64,000 nucleotides of DNA, taken from contig NZ_CP073013.1 in assembly GCF_020694005.1 (NCBI RefSeq), positions 744,001 to 808,000 of the forward strand, given 5' to 3'. Origin of the DNA: Marinomonas profundi. Lineage in GTDB: Bacteria > Pseudomonadota > Gammaproteobacteria > Pseudomonadales > Marinomonadaceae. How positions within the stretch are numbered: position 1 is the first letter of the stretch; each line of letters starts with the position of its first letter. A model generated the notes under the pieces. That model searched no databases. It was not told where the DNA came from and saw nothing but the letters and a program-made list of their open reading frames with translations. Shown piece after piece: positions 47,485 through 56,026 of this stretch. Position numbers and translations under genes: made by a program.

Positions 47485-48831
47485 TCAATCAACGTCTATG
47501 CCACTTTCACGCATTTTAGCGATTTTATACCGCAGCGTCCTAGGGCTAATACCCAATGTGTCTGCAACCACTTTACGTTTGCCGTTGGCGTCGACCAAGG
47601 CTTGCGCAATAATGCGGAATTCATGCTGCTGCACGCCCTTACCTAAAATGGAAGCGGCACTGTCTTCCTCTTCGTCAAACACCGTCATACTCGGCGCGAC
47701 ACTCATCATATCAAAAGCAATATGGTCCTCGTTAATCTGCGCATTTGGGCTCAAAATCAACGCCCGCTGAATAACATTATCCAATTCACGAACATTACCA
47801 GGCCAAGGATGCGATTCCAGCTTACTCTGTGCCGAGGGTTTTAATACAGCGCCAGTAATACGCATTTTTGCGGCGTGCTTGGCCAACAAATGTAGTGCAA
47901 TGGGCAAAATATCCCCTTTACGCTCCCGAATCGGCTGCCAACGTAACGGAAACACATTCAAACGATAGTACAAATCCTCTCTAAAACCACCGCCTCGCAC
48001 ATAATCCGCTAAATCACGGTTCGTGGTCGCAATGATTCTAACATCCAAAGGAATGGACTTTTTACCGCCAAGGCGCTCAACCTCCTGCTCTTGTAACACC
48101 CGCAATAGTTTAGCTTGCAGCCCAACATCCATTTCAGTGATTTCATCCAGCAACAAGGTGCCGCCATTAGCTTGCTCAAACTTACCCGCCTGAGAAGACA
48201 CCGCACCGGTATAAGCGCCTTTTTCGTAACCAAACAAAATCGCTTCCAGCATATTCTCAGGAATAGCAGCGCAGTTAATCGCAACAAAAGGCGCATTGGG
48301 TCGATTAGAATGTTGATGAATATAGTGGGCAAGCACTTCTTTGCCGGTTCCACTTTCCCCGCAAATCAGCACAGTAGAGTCCGTAACCGCCACGCGTTTT
48401 GCCAAATCTAACAAAGCAATACTAGCAGGGTCTTTTGCAATAGGTTGGGCATTTGAGGAGGACGCGACCTTAACCGTGTGCTTGGCAATGGCGTTTAATA
48501 GCTCTTCTTCCTGAAAAGGCTTTAGCAAATAATCCACCGCACCGTCACGCATCGCCTCGACAGCATGGGCAATGTCACCATAAGCAGTCATTAACATAAT
48601 AGGCAACTCAGGATACGTGTCGACCACATGATGCAGCAAACCATAGCCATCCATACCGGGTAAATTCACATCGGACACCACCATGTCAAATTGACCATGC
48701 TTTAACGTGATGACCGCCTCCTCTGCACTGTAAACCACTTTACACTGATAGCTTGCCAACATAAGCGTGTCTTCCAGCGCTTCAGCAAGGCCTTTATCAT
48801 CTTCTACAATCAATAACTTAACGTCAGACAT
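47485..48831 (-). CDS. fleR: Sigma54-dependent flagellar response regulator FleR (FlrC)
   Basis: Activates mid-class flagellar genes with sigma54. The receiver has the phospho-Asp in VVSDVNLPG. The AAA+ domain has GESGTGKEV, the sigma54-contact loop in the variant form GAYTGA, and GGTLLLDEI. A Fis-type helix-turn-helix ends the protein (DANGKRKVVADTLGISPRTL). The 448-residue length is normal. It abuts fleS. This is the only complete sigma54 activator in the window. Confidence 0.94.
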   Translation of the reverse strand: MSDVKLLIVEDDKGLAEALEDTLMLASYQCKVVYSAEEAVITLKHGQFDMVVSDVNLPGMDGYGLLHHVVDTYPELPIMLMTAYGDIAHAVEAMRDGAVDYLLKPFQEEELLNAIAKHTVKVASSSNAQPIAKDPASIALLDLAKRVAVTDSTVLICGESGTGKEVLAHYIHQHSNRPNAPFVAINCAAIPENMLEAILFGYEKGAYTGAVSSQAGKFEQANGGTLLLDEITEMDVGLQAKLLRVLQEQEVERLGGKKSIPLDVRIIATTNRDLADYVRGGGFREDLYYRLNVFPLRWQPIRERKGDILPIALHLLAKHAAKMRITGAVLKPSAQSKLESHPWPGNVRELDNVIQRALILSPNAQINEDHIAFDMMSVAPSMTVFDEEEDSAASILGKGVQQHEFRIIAQALVDANGKRKVVADTLGISPRTLRYKIAKMRESGIDVD

Positions 48832-48832
48832 G

Positions 48833-49987
48833 TCATACCCTTACAAGAGGAAGTGTCAAACTGGCAGTCGTGCCAGCGCCCTCTATACTGTCTATTTCAA
48901 ATTGCCCATAATGAGCCCTCGCAATGGCTTTGACAACCATCAGGCCTAACCCAGTACCATGTTGTTTGGTCGTAACAAAGCCTTCTTGCACGTGTTCTAA
49001 ATGCGCTTTGGACATGCCAATACCACGATCTTTAAAGGTCAATGTCACATAACCATCATGGTGCTTCCAATGCAATCGAACCAAATCTCCTGCTGATTGC
49101 GCATCAATAGCGTTGTTTAATAAATTGAGTAACGCGCCCAATAATGTTTCTTTATTACACTGAATACAATCTGCAGCCAAAAAGTCCTCGCCTTCCGTCT
49201 CAAGGCGCATATTTTTTTGCTCACAAATCTCCTCGCAGTGATGGATCAACTCATTGATAAAGTCATCAATCGCCACCGTTTCATCCAGCTTTATTTCGCT
49301 GCGAGAAAAGATCAACATATCACGAATTTGCTTTTCAATATTCGCCAATCTATCCACCAGTTTATTGGCAAAAGTTTGACGCATGACAGGCGCAAGATCA
49401 GGCTTTTGTAGGTGCCCTGCATAGAGCGTTGCCGAAGACAGAGGCGTTCTAATTTGGTGAGCCAAGGCCGCGACCATTTTTCCCATATTAGACAGTCGCT
49501 CATGGTGAGTGAGTTTTTTCTGCAATACATACGCTTCGGTCAAATCAACCAGAATAACCAATTGCCCTGGCACATTGCCCAACGACGCGGTTTCCACTCG
49601 AACACGACGCCCACTTACCATGCTAACATCATGACCATCGTCTTTTTGGGGCCGAAAACTCAATGGTACAATCGCCCCCCAAGACTGACCCACCAAAGGC
49701 AAATTAAACAGATGATCAGCAACGGGGTTGGCCATAACCACCAGCCCTTCTTCATTTAATAACAAAACGCCAACTGGCATAGATTCAAAAAGCTGCTGAA
49801 ACTGCAACACCAAGACACGGTTTTTATCTTGCTCTTGACGCTTATCCTGCTCTGATTTTTCCAGTTGATCGTATAATCGAACCACCTCTTGCTGAAGATC
49901 TAAATAAGACTTTGCCAACACATCAGACGATTCGGAAAACGCTTTGAACGCGGTTTTTAATTCCGCTATTTCTTCATCTTTTGTCAC
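48833..49987 (-). CDS. fleS: Flagellar sensor histidine kinase FleS (FlrB)
   Basis: Cytosolic histidine kinase paired with FleR. An N-terminal coiled coil is followed by a PAS domain (about residues 65-150; MPVGVLLLNEEGLVVMANPV), the H-box HQIRTPLSSATLYAG and a HATPase domain with NLLNNAIDAQ and GTGLGLMVVKAIA. No membrane segment is present, as in FleS. The GTG start shares a base with the stop of the preceding fleQ-like gene. Confidence 0.94.
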   Translation of the reverse strand: MTKDEEIAELKTAFKAFSESSDVLAKSYLDLQQEVVRLYDQLEKSEQDKRQEQDKNRVLVLQFQQLFESMPVGVLLLNEEGLVVMANPVADHLFNLPLVGQSWGAIVPLSFRPQKDDGHDVSMVSGRRVRVETASLGNVPGQLVILVDLTEAYVLQKKLTHHERLSNMGKMVAALAHQIRTPLSSATLYAGHLQKPDLAPVMRQTFANKLVDRLANIEKQIRDMLIFSRSEIKLDETVAIDDFINELIHHCEEICEQKNMRLETEGEDFLAADCIQCNKETLLGALLNLLNNAIDAQSAGDLVRLHWKHHDGYVTLTFKDRGIGMSKAHLEHVQEGFVTTKQHGTGLGLMVVKAIARAHYGQFEIDSIEGAGTTASLTLPLVRV

Positions 49988-50457
49988 TAAAACTCCGATT
50001 TATCAATATTATAGCGACGCATTTTTTCGATCAGCGTAGTACGTTGTATTTGTAGATTTTGCGCGGCCTTCGACACCACACCTTGGGTAGACACCAAGGC
50101 TTGACGAATAAGTAATGCCTCTAGATGCCGAACATGCAAATTTAAATTCACCCCAGATGCCTGAGGAAAAGTATGCAATTGTTTGATTTCTTTCAATACC
50201 GACGACAATGCTTGTGAGCGCCAAGGCAAAGGGCAAAACCAGACCGTATAATCCCCATCAATGCCCATGGATTGACTCAATGAAATGACTGGTACCATTT
50301 CATCCAATTCAAATGACCTTATTGCCTTTCCCAACACCACAAAGTCAGGCAAATGAAACGCGGTCAATGACGCACTGTGATCTATCCCTATAAAAGTCAA
50401 GATACTGGAAACGCTCGACATTTCCTCATCGTCTAAACCACACAACCAAGCCTTCAC
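49987..50457 (-). CDS. Reduced FleQ homologue: receiver-like domain plus HTH, no AAA+ domain
   Basis: 156 residues in the fleQ position. Residues 1-95 resemble the atypical receiver of FleQ: an LDDEE start, ILTFIGID matching the ILNFLGED region, a hydrophobic strand VPVISL, and LPWRSQALSSVLKEIKQL matching the end of that domain. Residues about 102-152 match the FleQ DNA-binding end: GVNLNLHVRHLEALLIRQAL, then GVVSKAAQNLQIQRTTLIEK. The AAA+ domain of about 250 residues is missing with no trace in either flank. The GTG start has GAGG seven bases ahead. Comparison with FleQ is from memory of the family. Confidence 0.85.
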   Translation of the reverse strand: MKAWLCGLDDEEMSSVSSILTFIGIDHSASLTAFHLPDFVVLGKAIRSFELDEMVPVISLSQSMGIDGDYTVWFCPLPWRSQALSSVLKEIKQLHTFPQASGVNLNLHVRHLEALLIRQALVSTQGVVSKAAQNLQIQRTTLIEKMRRYNIDKSEF

Positions 50458-50497
50458 ACCATCACCTCAACCAAGCCTTCACACCATCACCTCAACC
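50443..50497. repeat. 25-bp tandem duplication over the start of the fleQ-like gene
   Basis: Bases 50443-50467 and 50468-50492 are identical, with a short third partial copy. The unit holds a GAGG binding site, a GTG codon and the first codons. The upstream copy therefore offers a six-codon reading frame (GTG AAG GCT TGG TTG AGG TGA) ahead of the true start. Confidence 0.9.
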
Positions 50498-50546
50498 CTT
50501 GCTATAATGCCTTGTTATTGGCTACTTTCAAGCGCCAGACAAGCGA

Positions 50547-51224
50547 TTATAGCGCCATAAGAAGGGCATCAAACGCCAACTGTGAATCCTCTTCACTTTC
50601 ACACCAAGGCAAAGCGCCGAGCAATGGCGCTGGCAGCATTGCCATCAGCGTTGCGAGATTTTCATCATAACAAGGCATTAACTCTGGCCCACTATTAGCG
50701 ACCCAGCCCGCTAGCGTCAAACCATCACGGGCAATCGCTTGCGCCGTCAAAATAGCATGATTCAGGCAACCAAGCTTCATATTCACCACAAGAATAACCG
50801 GAAAGCCTAAAGCGACAGCCACATCAGACAACATCTCGCGGTCATTTAAGGGCACTCTCCAGCCCCCCGCACCTTCGACTAAAGCAAACTCATGAGGTGT
50901 CAATAACGCCCCTTTTATATAACCTTCTAACCGAGATGCCGTGACCAAACGACCTTCTTGCATTGCGGCGATATGCGGTGCAATCGCGGCTTCCAGCACA
51001 ACCGGATTCACTTGCTCATAGGGTAAAACCACACTACTTGCTTGCTGAATAAGCAAGGCATCTTGATTGCGTAAACAACCCTCAACAAGTTCCGCTCCCG
51101 CCGCTATAGGCTTTAAACCCAGCGACTTTAAACCCGCCCGTTTTGCCGCCGCAAGCAAACCTACCGTGACATACGTTTTACCGACATCGGTATCGGTTCC
51201 GCTGATGAAAAAGCGTTTTTTCAC
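50547..51224 (-). CDS. bioD: Dethiobiotin synthase BioD
   Basis: ATP-dependent carboxylation of 7,8-diaminononanoate to dethiobiotin. The P-loop GTDTDVGKTYVT opens the protein, LKPIAAG carries the substrate Lys, and VEGAGGWRVPL is the conserved catalytic loop. It has 225 residues. Last gene of bioBFHCD, three bases after bioC. Confidence 0.95.
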   Translation of the reverse strand: MKKRFFISGTDTDVGKTYVTVGLLAAAKRAGLKSLGLKPIAAGAELVEGCLRNQDALLIQQASSVVLPYEQVNPVVLEAAIAPHIAAMQEGRLVTASRLEGYIKGALLTPHEFALVEGAGGWRVPLNDREMLSDVAVALGFPVILVVNMKLGCLNHAILTAQAIARDGLTLAGWVANSGPELMPCYDENLATLMAMLPAPLLGALPWCESEEDSQLAFDALLMAL

Positions 51225-51227
51225 ATT

Positions 51228-52046
51228 TTACTCCTGAGGATAAAAAGGTTTTTGAACAACCACAAATGACACCTGATAACTCAACGGCACGCCCAACTCG
51301 CCACGCTGTTGATTGTACTCAGCTAAAAATGCTTTCCATTTACTCGGCGAGATAGCGCTGCGGCCTTCTGCTGCAATTAAACTCGCGCCGACTTTTTTGA
51401 GGGAGTCAATTGCTCGCTCAGGAGACTCAAACCACATCACAATATTGGATAACTGGAAAGACGACAGTTGCCATTGTGACGCTTTAAGACAACTTAACAG
51501 CGCCCCAGCCGTCATATACTGGTGAGTATGCGGACTATGATCCACCCCCAACCAAGCGTTGGCTATTTCAGGCATAGAACCGTGAGACAAGGTCGAAAAA
51601 ATCGCATAACCACCTGGCTTAGTAACGCGATAAAGTGCATTAAACAGCTCGTTTGGCGCCAAACACCATTGAATTGCCAAACTCGAAAAAACCAAATCAA
51701 AAGACGCCTCTCGAAAAGGTAGCTGTTCGCCATCGGCACAAACATAGTGGGTATTTTGCAAATCAGAACAGCGCGCCTTGGCCACCGCCAACATCTGCGA
51801 AGACAAATCCAACCCGATGCAAGACTGTGGTTTCAAGGTCTCGGTTAGCGCCGCCAAAGCCTGCCCGGTTCCCGTACCAAGATCAAGCACCACATCGGCG
51901 CGATTGATGGGCAACATAGTCAGTAAACGATCTAGGACAATATTCTGGAATTCGGCATAAGCATCGTAGGATTTAGCGGCACGATCAAAACGCTTGGCAA
52001 GCTGACACTTATAGCCAAGCGCCGGTATTTCATGGGGTATGAGCAT
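51228..52046 (-). CDS. bioC: Malonyl-ACP O-methyltransferase BioC
   Basis: Starts pimeloyl synthesis by methylating malonyl-ACP. The SAM-binding motif I is VLDLGTGTGQALAAL, with GLDLSSQMLAVAK next and FSSLAIQW as motif III. The 272-residue length fits. It overlaps bioH by 17 bases. Confidence 0.93.
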   Translation of the reverse strand: MLIPHEIPALGYKCQLAKRFDRAAKSYDAYAEFQNIVLDRLLTMLPINRADVVLDLGTGTGQALAALTETLKPQSCIGLDLSSQMLAVAKARCSDLQNTHYVCADGEQLPFREASFDLVFSSLAIQWCLAPNELFNALYRVTKPGGYAIFSTLSHGSMPEIANAWLGVDHSPHTHQYMTAGALLSCLKASQWQLSSFQLSNIVMWFESPERAIDSLKKVGASLIAAEGRSAISPSKWKAFLAEYNQQRGELGVPLSYQVSFVVVQKPFYPQE

Positions 52047-52833
52047 CGATAAAACTTTCTATATGGCGTACACAAGCGTCCTCTTCTTCAAGAAAAGGTT
52101 GATGGGCACAATTTGACAACACAACACATTGCTGCAAAGGATTCATATCCGTTTGTTGCGCCAATGATTGACTCGAAACCAACGCATCCTTGCCACCTAA
52201 AAGGTGTAAATTAGGAAGATCCAAAAGCGACCATTCACGGCGAACATCTAAGGATTTCAGCAGCCTAAGACCCCCAACTAACGCCGCACGGTTCAAGGTC
52301 TTCATCGGCAAGCATGCCTGTAACTGTTTCGCCAAGGCGCGTTCATTCTCTGCACCTTTGGCCTGCAACAGCACAAAGCGTTTAAGCCCTTCTTCTGGCG
52401 ACTGCTCAATCAAGGCAGCAAAGGCATCAAAATCGTCAACGGTCATCGCCTTTTCCCAGCCTTCTCGTTGAATAAAACTAGGGGACGCTGACAAGGTAAT
52501 TACCCCCAGCACTTGGCTAGAACGACGCGCGGCCACATAAACCGACACCATGCCACCCAGCGACCAACCCATCCACCACGCCCCTTTAGGCGCCGCGTCT
52601 ATCAGCTGCTCAGATAAAGCATCGATATCGTAATTCGGCCCAATACGAGAACGAGAGATCCATTGCTCATCAAGAGAAATACCCGGCAAGTTCGCCACCA
52701 CAACATAAAACCGCTGACTCAGGCGCAAGGCAAATGAGCGCATCACTTCTTTTGGCATGGCCCAACCAGAGACCATAAAAATAGCTTGATTAGACGAGCT
52801 CCCAAAAGCTTCGGTTTCAATACGTGCTCGCAT
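52030..52833 (-). CDS. bioH: Pimeloyl-ACP methyl ester esterase BioH
   Basis: Alpha/beta hydrolase that cleaves pimeloyl-ACP methyl ester to stop chain extension. The nucleophile elbow is GWSLGGMVS, with the acid in LGGKDALV and the His in NCAHQPFLEE. It lies between bioF and bioC, the usual Pseudomonas-type order. Confidence 0.92.
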   Translation of the reverse strand: MRARIETEAFGSSSNQAIFMVSGWAMPKEVMRSFALRLSQRFYVVVANLPGISLDEQWISRSRIGPNYDIDALSEQLIDAAPKGAWWMGWSLGGMVSVYVAARRSSQVLGVITLSASPSFIQREGWEKAMTVDDFDAFAALIEQSPEEGLKRFVLLQAKGAENERALAKQLQACLPMKTLNRAALVGGLRLLKSLDVRREWSLLDLPNLHLLGGKDALVSSQSLAQQTDMNPLQQCVVLSNCAHQPFLEEEDACVRHIESFIDAHTP

Positions 52834-52886
52834 GCTGTCCCTCTATATACTTTGCGTTGAAAAGTTTTGCTTAAATAGTTTTGCGT

Positions 52887-54071
52887 TTAAACATTTGCTG
52901 TTAAAACGCGTTCGAGTGAGTCGCATAGTAACACTAAATCTTCATCGGAGTGGGCGGCACTTAAGGTAATTCTTAAACGCGCACGACCTGTAGGCACAGT
53001 CGGAGGACGAATCGCAGTACACCAGATCCCCAGCGATTTTAATTTTTCACTTACTTGAATCGCCGCTGCACTATCACCAATAACAATCGGTTGAATGGCC
53101 GTCGCGGAAGGCATCAACTCAACCGGAAGCGCCTCAACTCTCTGACGAAAATACGCAATATGGCGCGCCAAACGATCTCGTCGCTCTTGACCTTCTGCCG
53201 ACTGAATCAGCTGTAAGGAAGCCAATGTGGCGCCCGCCATCGCTGGCGACATCGCCGTGGTATAAACATAAGGGCGAGCAAATTGCGTAAGATAATCCGC
53301 ATAATCATGAGAGGTCGCAACAAACGCGCCCGCGGTTCCAAACGCCTTGCCAAAGGTGCCCACTAAAATAGGCAAACTGACCGAATCTAATCCCGCTAAA
53401 GACAAACAACCTCGGCCATTTTCGCCAAAGCACCCCAAACCATGGGCGTCATCCACCATAAACATCCAGTCATGCTGACTCGCTAATTTGGATAATTCAG
53501 CCAAAGGCGCAACATCGCCATCCATGCTAAACACCCCATCCGTTACCAGTAAACCCGATGAAGTCGACTTAGCGAGTAACCTCTCAGCGCTCGCCACGTC
53601 AGCATGTAAATAACGCCGCAAAGGCGCTTGCGCCAATAAAGCCCCATCAATCAAAGAGGCGTGATTCAGTTTGTCTTGTACAACAGGACGATGCTTATCC
53701 GCTAGGGCAGAGATCACCCCTAGATTCGCCATATAACCGGTACTAAATAACATAACTCGTTCGTACCCAAGCCAATCCGCTAGCGCCTCTTCTAACCGCT
53801 GATGCGGCGCCAAATGCCCACACACCAAATGCGACGAACCACCACCAACACCATAAATCTCTGCCGTACTGTGCATCGCCTTGATCAACGTTGGGTGATT
53901 CGCCAACCCCAAATAATCGTTCGAACAAAACGCGGTATACTGTTGCGAATCTATTTGAGTGTGCGGAATTTGCGGACTGTCTAGAGTAATAGTGCGACGC
54001 ATTAAATCCTCTTGGCGGCGCGTTTCAAGCGCGGCCAACACCCAGTCGGGCGTATTAGACACTGGCTTCAT
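52887..54071 (-). CDS. bioF: 8-amino-7-oxononanoate synthase BioF
   Basis: PLP enzyme joining pimeloyl thioester and alanine. The PLP lysine is in [13 protein letters not shown], with [13 protein letters not shown] near the N-terminus and [11 protein letters not shown]. The 394-residue length is normal. It overlaps the end of bioB by 17 bases. Confidence 0.95.
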   Translation of the reverse strand: MKPVSNTPDWVLAALETRRQEDLMRRTITLDSPQIPHTQIDSQQYTAFCSNDYLGLANHPTLIKAMHSTAEIYGVGGGSSHLVCGHLAPHQRLEEALADWLGYERVMLFSTGYMANLGVISALADKHRPVVQDKLNHASLIDGALLAQAPLRRYLHADVASAERLLAKSTSSGLLVTDGVFSMDGDVAPLAELSKLASQHDWMFMVDDAHGLGCFGENGRGCLSLAGLDSVSLPILVGTFGKAFGTAGAFVATSHDYADYLTQFARPYVYTTAMSPAMAGATLASLQLIQSAEGQERRDRLARHIAYFRQRVEALPVELMPSATAIQPIVIGDSAAAIQVSEKLKSLGIWCTAIRPPTVPTGRARLRITLSAAHSDEDLVLLCDSLERVLTANV

Positions 54072-55137
54072 AAAACATCTTAGACTCTTCCTGCTTCACT
54101 ACCTGCGCGGTAATGGCTTCGACCACAGCCTCATCCGAATGCGCTTCACGCTTCTCTGGGTTAATCCCCAAATTAGCAAATAAAGCCATGTCTTTATCGG
54201 CTTCTGGGTTGCCCGTCGTCAGCAGTTTTTCACCGTAGAAAATGGAGTTTGCCCCCGCCATAAAACACAAGGCTTGGGTTTGCTCATTCATGCCTTGACG
54301 ACCCGCAGATAATCGAATATGGGACTTAGGCATCAAAATTCGTGCCACCGCAATGGTACGAATAAACTCAAAGGTGTCCAGATCATCGACGTTTTCTAGC
54401 GGTGTTCCTTCTACTTTCACCAACATATTAATCGGCACACTTTCTGGGTGCGGCGCCATCTGAGAAAGTTGACGCAGCAAACCCACTCGATCTTTTTGCT
54501 CTTCACCCATGCCCATAATGCCACCACAACACAGCTTGATGCCTGAATCACGAACCCGAGAAAGCGTATCCAAGCGGTCTTGATAAGTGCGAGTGGTAAT
54601 AATGCTGTCATAAAATTCAGCAGACGTGTCTAGGTTGTGATTGTAATAATCCAAGCCCACTTCCGATAAGCGCGCTGCCTGTTCATCGTTTAGCGTTCCC
54701 AAAGTGACACAAGACTCCAAACCTAACGACTTAACCCCCTTGATCATTTCCAGTACATAAGGAAAATCTTTCTCAGAAGGGTGCTTCCACGCCGCTCCCA
54801 TACAAAAACGACTGGCGCCTTTTTCCTTCGCTAATGCCGCTTCTTCCAGCACTTTTTGCACTTCCATCAACTTTTCTTTTTCAAGCTCAGTGTTGTAATG
54901 ACCACTTTGTGGGCAGTATTTACAATCTTCTGGACAAGCGCCGGTTTTAATCGATAAAAGCGTACTCACTTGCACTTCATTTGGCGTAAAGTTTTCTCTA
55001 TGGACCGTCTGAGCGCGAAACATCAAATCCATAAAAGGTAGGTCAAACAACACTTTAACCTCCGCATGAGTCCAATCAAAACGCGGCGCGCTCACATTAT
55101 CTGTAGTCATACTTAAAGACATAGTACTTAAAGACAT
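54055..55137 (-). CDS. bioB: Biotin synthase BioB
   Basis: Radical SAM enzyme that inserts sulfur into dethiobiotin. The [4Fe-4S] motif is [10 protein letters not shown], followed by the conserved MGAAWKHP and [10 protein letters not shown]. The start is placed at 55137, with GAGG five bases ahead. A tandem 15-base duplication repeats ATG and the next four codons (MSLST then MSLSM), so a second in-frame start lies 15 bases on. The open frame upstream to 55197 would cross the promoter. First gene of bioBFHCD. Confidence 0.95.
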   Translation of the reverse strand: MSLSTMSLSMTTDNVSAPRFDWTHAEVKVLFDLPFMDLMFRAQTVHRENFTPNEVQVSTLLSIKTGACPEDCKYCPQSGHYNTELEKEKLMEVQKVLEEAALAKEKGASRFCMGAAWKHPSEKDFPYVLEMIKGVKSLGLESCVTLGTLNDEQAARLSEVGLDYYNHNLDTSAEFYDSIITTRTYQDRLDTLSRVRDSGIKLCCGGIMGMGEEQKDRVGLLRQLSQMAPHPESVPINMLVKVEGTPLENVDDLDTFEFIRTIAVARILMPKSHIRLSAGRQGMNEQTQALCFMAGANSIFYGEKLLTTGNPEADKDMALFANLGINPEKREAHSDEAVVEAITAQVVKQEESKMFYEASV

Positions 55138-55169
55138 AGTATCCTCGATCCGAAAAATAGAATGGAGCA

Positions 55170-55197
55170 ATACTAATGGACTGGAAAAAACTGTCAA
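55170..55197 (-). promoter_or_regulatory. bioB promoter
   Basis: On the minus strand TTGACA (55192-55197) is a perfect -35. Sixteen bases on stands TAGTAT (55170-55175), a four-of-six -10. A transcript from here would have a leader of about 25 bases before bioB. The -35 overlaps the BirA-type operator, and the promoter overlaps the start of comF on the other strand. Confidence 0.65.
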
Positions 55198-55949
55198 CTA
55201 TAAAAATTCAAGAGGTTTACAACGGGTTATTTTTAAATCGGTGCTATTTGTGCAACGCCAAGAACAACAATACCCAAAGCAGCAGCAAAAGCCATAACAC
55301 CCTTTGCCAACATTGCCACCAAGGTTTTGCAAAAAATACAAACAGCTGCTATCGCTGCAAACGCCCAACCCATACCGCCAACATACTATGCGGGCAATGC
55401 CAAGTTTCCTCACCGCCCTACCAATTATGCGTCGCGCCCTATCGCTTTGAAGGCATAGTAAAAGCCCTCATTCACAGCATAAAATTCAACCAAGGGAACC
55501 ACTATATTCGACCGCTCACCTACTTGCTCAGTGAACAGCTAATACACACTTACTCAGCAGAACCTTGGCCAGAGCAGATTCTTTACGTCCCGAGCCACCC
55601 CACTCGAATCAAAGAACGAGGCTTTTGCCAAACACACGCCATGACCCAGCTATTAATAAAAAACTTACGCCTACATTTGGGTGAAAAATGCCCACTACAA
55701 ACCAAACACAACCCAATCAAAAAAATCAAACACACCCAAGCTCAACATTCATTAACTCGAAAAGAACGCCTGCAAAAAACCCAAAACAGCTACCAAATCG
55801 ACGGAGAAATAGCGAAACACGTCGCCTTGTTTGACGACGTGATGACCACAGGAAGCACCATAGAAAGCTGCACCCGACTGCTGCTAAAAGCAGGCGCTGA
55901 ACGTGTTGATGTCTGGGTCATTGCCCGCACACCAGACAAAGGGTATTAG
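55176..55949 (+). CDS. comF: ComF family phosphoribosyltransferase-like protein
   Basis: Related to ComF/GntX, needed for DNA uptake in naturally competent bacteria; other functions are not settled. Two cysteine pairs (CYLCN...CQHC and CYRC...CGQC) form a zinc-ribbon N-terminus. The C-terminal phosphoribosyltransferase fold has the PRPP loop [17 protein letters not shown]. The start ATG at 55176 has GGAG eight bases ahead. It is divergent from bioB with 38 bases between starts, so its own promoter must lie within bioB or further. bioA follows 77 bases on. Confidence 0.88.
   Translation: MDWKKLSTIKIQEVYNGLFLNRCYLCNAKNNNTQSSSKSHNTLCQHCHQGFAKNTNSCYRCKRPTHTANILCGQCQVSSPPYQLCVAPYRFEGIVKALIHSIKFNQGNHYIRPLTYLLSEQLIHTYSAEPWPEQILYVPSHPTRIKERGFCQTHAMTQLLIKNLRLHLGEKCPLQTKHNPIKKIKHTQAQHSLTRKERLQKTQNSYQIDGEIAKHVALFDDVMTTGSTIESCTRLLLKAGAERVDVWVIARTPDKGY
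55191..55222 (-). promoter_or_regulatory. BirA-type biotin operator
   Basis: On the minus strand TTGTAAACC (55214-55222) is an exact half-site of the proteobacterial BirA operator TTGTAAACC-N14/16-GGTTTACAA. Fourteen bases later AGTTGACAG (55191-55199) matches the other half at six of nine positions. Biotinyl-AMP-bound BirA at this place would cover the -35 of bioB. The consensus is established knowledge; binding here is inference. Confidence 0.7.
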
Positions 55950-55978
55950 CCGTTAAGCAGCACAACAGCCTAGCCAGC

Positions 55979-56019
55979 GCCCTTTGCTTTGTTTACTATG
56001 CGCGCAACAAAGCAAGGGC
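55979..56019 (+). promoter_or_regulatory. Hairpin over the bioA ribosome binding site
   Basis: Arms at 55979-55993 and 56006-56019 pair over 14 bases with one bulged T and a 12-base loop. The downstream arm contains AAGGG (56014-56018), the probable ribosome binding site, eight bases before the bioA ATG. No T-run follows, so it is not an intrinsic terminator. It could limit bioA translation or act as a protein site. Confidence 0.6.
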
Positions 56020-56026
56020 AAACGTC

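Noticed and set aside
49987..50457. Frameshift or pseudogene explanation for the short fleQ
   Set aside because: The frame is continuous, has a good start site, keeps both conserved ends, and neither flank (fleS on one side, about 90 bases then bioD on the other) holds Walker A, GAFTGA or other AAA+ remnants.
50478..50508. Plus-strand promoter (TTCACA and TATAAT) between the fleQ-like gene and bioD
   Set aside because: The spacer is 19 bases and no plus-strand gene follows; it would only give antisense RNA to fleQ-like/fleS-side or bioD sequence, for which there is no further evidence.
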